Of a stretch of DNA of 64,000 bases, positions 60,021 to 64,000 are shown one piece after another. Position 1 is the stretch's first letter; each line of letters starts with the position of its first letter. The translations under genes were made by a program, and so were the position numbers. The notes beneath the pieces were generated by a model. It was not told the DNA's origin, searched no databases, and was given only the letters and a program-made list of their open reading frames with translations. This DNA is from Sipunculus nudus (taxonomy: Eukaryota; Annelida; Sipuncula; Golfingiida; Sipunculidae), in NCBI GenBank assembly GCA_026874595.1, contig CM049311.1, positions 78,444,453-78,508,452 on the forward strand. The letters are read 5' to 3'.

Positions 60021-63000
60021 AATTGATCTTAACTTTTGATTAGATCCGATGGGACCTTGTCTAGGGTGACAAGAGGAGTATTAAAGTTCCAGCGCTCTTA
60101 TCCTCCCTGAGACTAGTTTTAATAAGTTTCCCATAGAATGTATTCTGTCCCCAGGGAGTATCTTCAAGGCAAAATCGAATGTTAATTAATACCCTTCTTC
60201 ACCTATTCAGGGTATCAGAAACCACTCCCTGTGTTCTCTTACCCCCCCCCCCCCCCCCCACCCAGTTTGACTACTAAACCTGGTCACATGCTGATTCTGG
60301 AACAAATTAACGGTTGCGTTTTTACGATTTTATTGTTTATGTGTGTTTAGGGAATGAAGTGCAGAAAAGACGAGGTATATAAATAACGAAGTCCAGAAGC
60401 ATTTTTTTTAATTCTATTAAAAATGTTTTAAATCTGCTATCGGTAGTTTAAGACCATCCGGTTTAATCTCTTCCTGGTAATATGACACAATGACGGCATC
60501 CGTTTTAGGTTTACCTTCGATGATGAATGATAAATACGGATGTAATACGTTCGCTATTAAAACTGAATTATAGACTCTTCAAACTATTAATCAAAATACA
60601 TACATCCATTCATTTCATTTTGCACTGACACCTTCTTGTAAGCCGTATGGTTATGCCCTACCGATCTCTACATAACCTTCACCCAGCCTGTATAGTCCCT
60701 AACTCAAAATGAGACACGGCGTGCTCAAAAACCTCTCTTTTGGTACAACAATAATCATAATCAGCCAATATGTTCCTGAGATATGATTTTTAGTGGGTTC
60801 CGCAGGCGCCATTTTGGAAAAGGCCCCGGTAAAAGGGGAAGGGTGGCCCGAAAATTGTGGACCCAAACATTTTCTGTTATTATGATTTTTAATGGTGTAA
60901 AATCTGCATAAAAATCAATTTCGGCACCAAAATCCTACGAGACGTTTTTGTACATATCATCCTGCACTAAATGAATTGCTCTTTATGCGTTGTCAACTTT
61001 ACTCAGTGAATTTTACTCATATTCTTTTTGGTTTATCGACCGTTCACACCCTCTAAGACTCGCTGCCTATGTTAATACTTGTTATTTAAATCTCATTCGC
61101 CATAATACATCCTGTCTCTCATCACATTGTAATCAATTTGGTACACTGTTACCAGTTTTATAACCTAATAATTCTATATAGGATGAACAGGTGTGCGCGT
61201 CTTTAAAGCTTAACAATTTACAATATTCAGCGAAAACATACTTTGACAGTACCCGATGCAAATACGTGTATTGTAATACAAGTATTAATAATCAACCTGT
61301 TTAATCTTCTTTGTTACGAAGATAAATTGTCGAGGGGAAAATCTTGGGCCGATCTGGGAGTCGAATGAAAAAAATTAAAATATAGTTTGTATACAGTTTT
61401 CTTACAAACTGTATTCCACCATTGGGCCTACTTTACTTTAGTTTAACTAAATAGTGTGATTTTCAATATTATAACCTTACAACTTACAAGTAAGCAACTT
61501 ACAAGTTTGCATGTTGGATTCAGTTCACATTTTCCAGAGAGTGTACATGGCAGGTAATAAATATATATTCAGCTTTACAGCTTGTACATTCATAGCATAC
61601 GACCATCTCATTTTACCTGACACTTCACTTGCAGTCCCTAAACTGATAAACATGGTATCATCTCGGGTGAATATCGGCAGTAAACATTCCTTTCCGGTTG
61701 AGCGGAACGTTTTCGGCCTGTAGCTCTCAGAATGTAGACCACCATGACCTACTTGCAGGGTTCCAAGAAGAATTGCCTAGAACCTCCTGGATTTAAAGTT
61801 TGAATTATCTAGGTCTAACGGTTAATTTGTGCCCTCGTGGACAACGGACAAAGGGTGATCGCTAAGAAAAATTAGTTGGCTGAGCTAACATACCAAATTT
61901 TTTAACTATAACATATTATTTTATCACACGAATGTATTCATACTCATAAGACAACTGTCAAATCTTTGTTTTCTTGTTAAGCGACCAAAAAAGCAGCAAC
62001 CCGAAATATTTTTACAAATCAGTGTGTTAACACGACCAGGAGTCGTCCGATCACCTCACCTTCCCTATTTATCGCTCACTAACGCGAGACAATGGCTGCC
62101 GTATCTATTTATTGTTTAATGAAAGCATGCAGGAAATCGTCAAAATTAATTATCCCCGCGACAGAAGGGACAAGTTCCATTTAAATATTGAACACAAGGT
62201 TTTGAACTGAAATTAGATACGTAAAATTGTAAAAAAAAAATTACAAATTATGGAACAGAGTAATTTGAACTGTTATTTTTAAGTCACTCCATGTGCATTT
62301 AGTTACTTTTAACTTGATATGTTTTGGGCATGATCATATTAAATTTAGCCAAAGAGTTGTTAAATTTATTATAATGTTTGATTGTTATATAATCAGGATA
62401 TACCTTTTGTATATATATATGTATTTGGCATGTTCTCAGTAAATTAAATATCCTGGGAAAATTTGGCCTCGGTTGGTTATTCAGAAAGAAATGATTTTTT
62501 GTGGGGGGGGAGGGGTTGTACACATAGTAGCTGCACCAAGGAAGCATTGATGTTGTCTTTAAAATAATCACTTAAGAATATGCATGGGTATCAATGCCTG
62601 GGTGACGTTTCCAGTGTCAATAATAAGAAAAAAAGCCTATTAGTATATTTCAGGAATTCATTTACAGCGTTTATATGTTTTCAGCAGCCGCTCGGATTCG
62701 AAAATAAAACCAACCCTGGTCTTTTTCAGCAATAAAACGTTAACATCCTCAAAAAGCTGTACAAAATGGTTCTTTTATCACTAAAGTACCTGCTAGGTGC
62801 CCACGAAAAATAACATTAGGTGAGAGGTTTCTAAAGATTCCAAAAGCAGCTGGTTAGTTTTACCTATATATTTTTAACTCCCAAGGAAACGCAAAGGAGG
62901 GGTGTTCTAGTTTAGTCGATTGTCAGGAACTTACTAAAAGTGTCGTATACATCTAATGTAAGGGAAAATGAGGCCTGCTTGCTTCTGAACTAGTCATGTA

Positions 63001-64000
63001 AATTAACTTAACTGGTAGAGCGGGGTCTGAAATCAGAAATATCTCCTATTTGATTGCGAGACGATCGTCTCTCACACAGTTAATCTGCCATGTACTGTGT
63101 TCGCGCAGAGCAAATGGAGAATTAGTCACATTTAAAAGTCAGCGCTAGCGGAATAGAAAAAGCAACACCCCGATGTAAATCTTCCCTTATCTCAGGAATT
63201 TACTCAGTTTCCCCTCAATAATATAAATAAATTAACTAAATAAATGTCATTTAATCCTAGATAGGGTTTTTGTATCGGAAACGGATTTTTACTATATTAG
63301 ACATCCTGATTTTAAACTGCTCCTCATTGAGACCCTAGCTTCTCTGTCCTTTCAGCTGCCGATCTTCCATAAGTCATTTCTGTTTCTTAACCGTCAAATG
63401 TCTTTGAAGTTTTAAACTTTAAAGTTTAATCCTTAATTATTATGGCATATGCAAAGTTCATTTGACTTTCAAAGATTTGTGAAAGGGGTCAATTAATCGA
63501 CTAGAAAACGAACAAAATCTCACCCAAGTAAGCTCAAAAACTTATGTTAAAATGACAAAAATTTCTCCCCTGAATATATCATAATTTTCTTCAATTCCGT
63601 CAGATATGATTATTATATATATTATTATTATAAGTAATATATACAAAAATTTATTTCTTCAGTTAAATTGATTACACTTATTCTTTTAGTTAATTTAATT
63701 TTAAATCACCACATTTACTAATATTCAACAACAAACTATAATATAAAATAACTAGACGTGAAATGGATATGTTGACAGATTATTAAGAAAAGCAGACAGA
63801 AACTAAAATCTTTGTATATCTGACTGAATTATCTCGAATATTTCCGTTCAAAAGTATGCGTTTACTAGTATTTAACACTGAAAGTGTCTAAAACGCGCAC
63901 ATTTTAAGGAGATTAGCCGAGCAACTGATATTCATATTTGTGGAACATATACAAAATTTCCCAGTTTTGAGCAGGGACATCTTTCGGTAGAACCCACGAA
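60021..64000. other. Gene-free region
   Basis: No gene or element recognised. There is a C run at 60243-60258, a G run at 62503-62510 and AT-rich sequence at 63600-63760. Short frames at 61511-61723 and 62299-62571 lack motifs. Confidence 0.4.

Noticed and set aside
59618-60022. Overlapping frames on both strands as a gene
   Set aside because: Both are under 90 residues, have no recognisable motif and contradict each other.

Overview
This window is repeat-rich, AT-rich eukaryotic DNA with no convincing host-gene exon on either strand. The mix of a Gmr1-type Ty3 retrotransposon, tRNA-derived SINEs, Helitron-like tandem arrays and many short inverted-repeat elements fits a marine invertebrate. 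A bivalve mollusc is my best guess, but that is inference from repeat style, not from a marker gene. No intact protein-coding gene was found; every coding stretch I recognise is a decayed mobile-element or multicopy gene.

Layout. 0.3-2.2 kb: decayed gene with PIN/FEN-like acidic motifs (+). 2.67-9.54 kb: a complete but inactivated Ty3/gypsy element on the minus strand, with two LTRs, a 4-bp target duplication, PPT and a tRNA-Pro-like PBS. Its domain order is gag, protease, integrase, reverse transcriptase, RNase H, with integrase before RT as in Gmr1-like elements, and the gag is SCAN-like. 10.3-14.55 kb: about 330-bp repeat units in two opposed blocks; the first has Helitron-like ends. 15.0-19.95 kb: a TTAA-flanked MITE and its 80-bp deletion derivative, with older repeats between. 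20.1-31.3 kb: a tandem repeat split by a solo LTR, a TTA-flanked MITE, SINE-like copies, a 629-bp MITE and a second solo LTR. 33.2-39.6 kb: a SINE, a fold-back element carrying a 21-bp minisatellite, and a third array of the 330-bp family. 41.6-43.6 kb: a solo LTR containing a second copy of the 629-bp MITE, then a tRNA-derived SINE. 48.3-49.6 kb: a TTAA-flanked MITE and a miniature LTR retrotransposon (TRIM) with a Pol III B-box in its LTR. 49.9-51.7 kb: a 5'-truncated L1/Tx1-like LINE. 51.7-58.0 kb: a second, heavily damaged copy of the Ty3 element. 58-64 kb: nothing recognisable.

How the parts relate. All five insertions of the Ty3 family lie in the same orientation, and four show exact or near 4-bp target duplications. 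The TRIM shares terminal bases (TGTTAC...GTAACA), a tRNA-Pro primer site and a G-rich PPT with the Ty3 family, so the autonomous element could have mobilised it. The most unusual items are the integrase-before-RT element with a SCAN-like gag, the TRIM with a Pol III box in its LTR, and the 629-bp MITE family with a perfect 15-bp internal hairpin inside an unusually conserved core.
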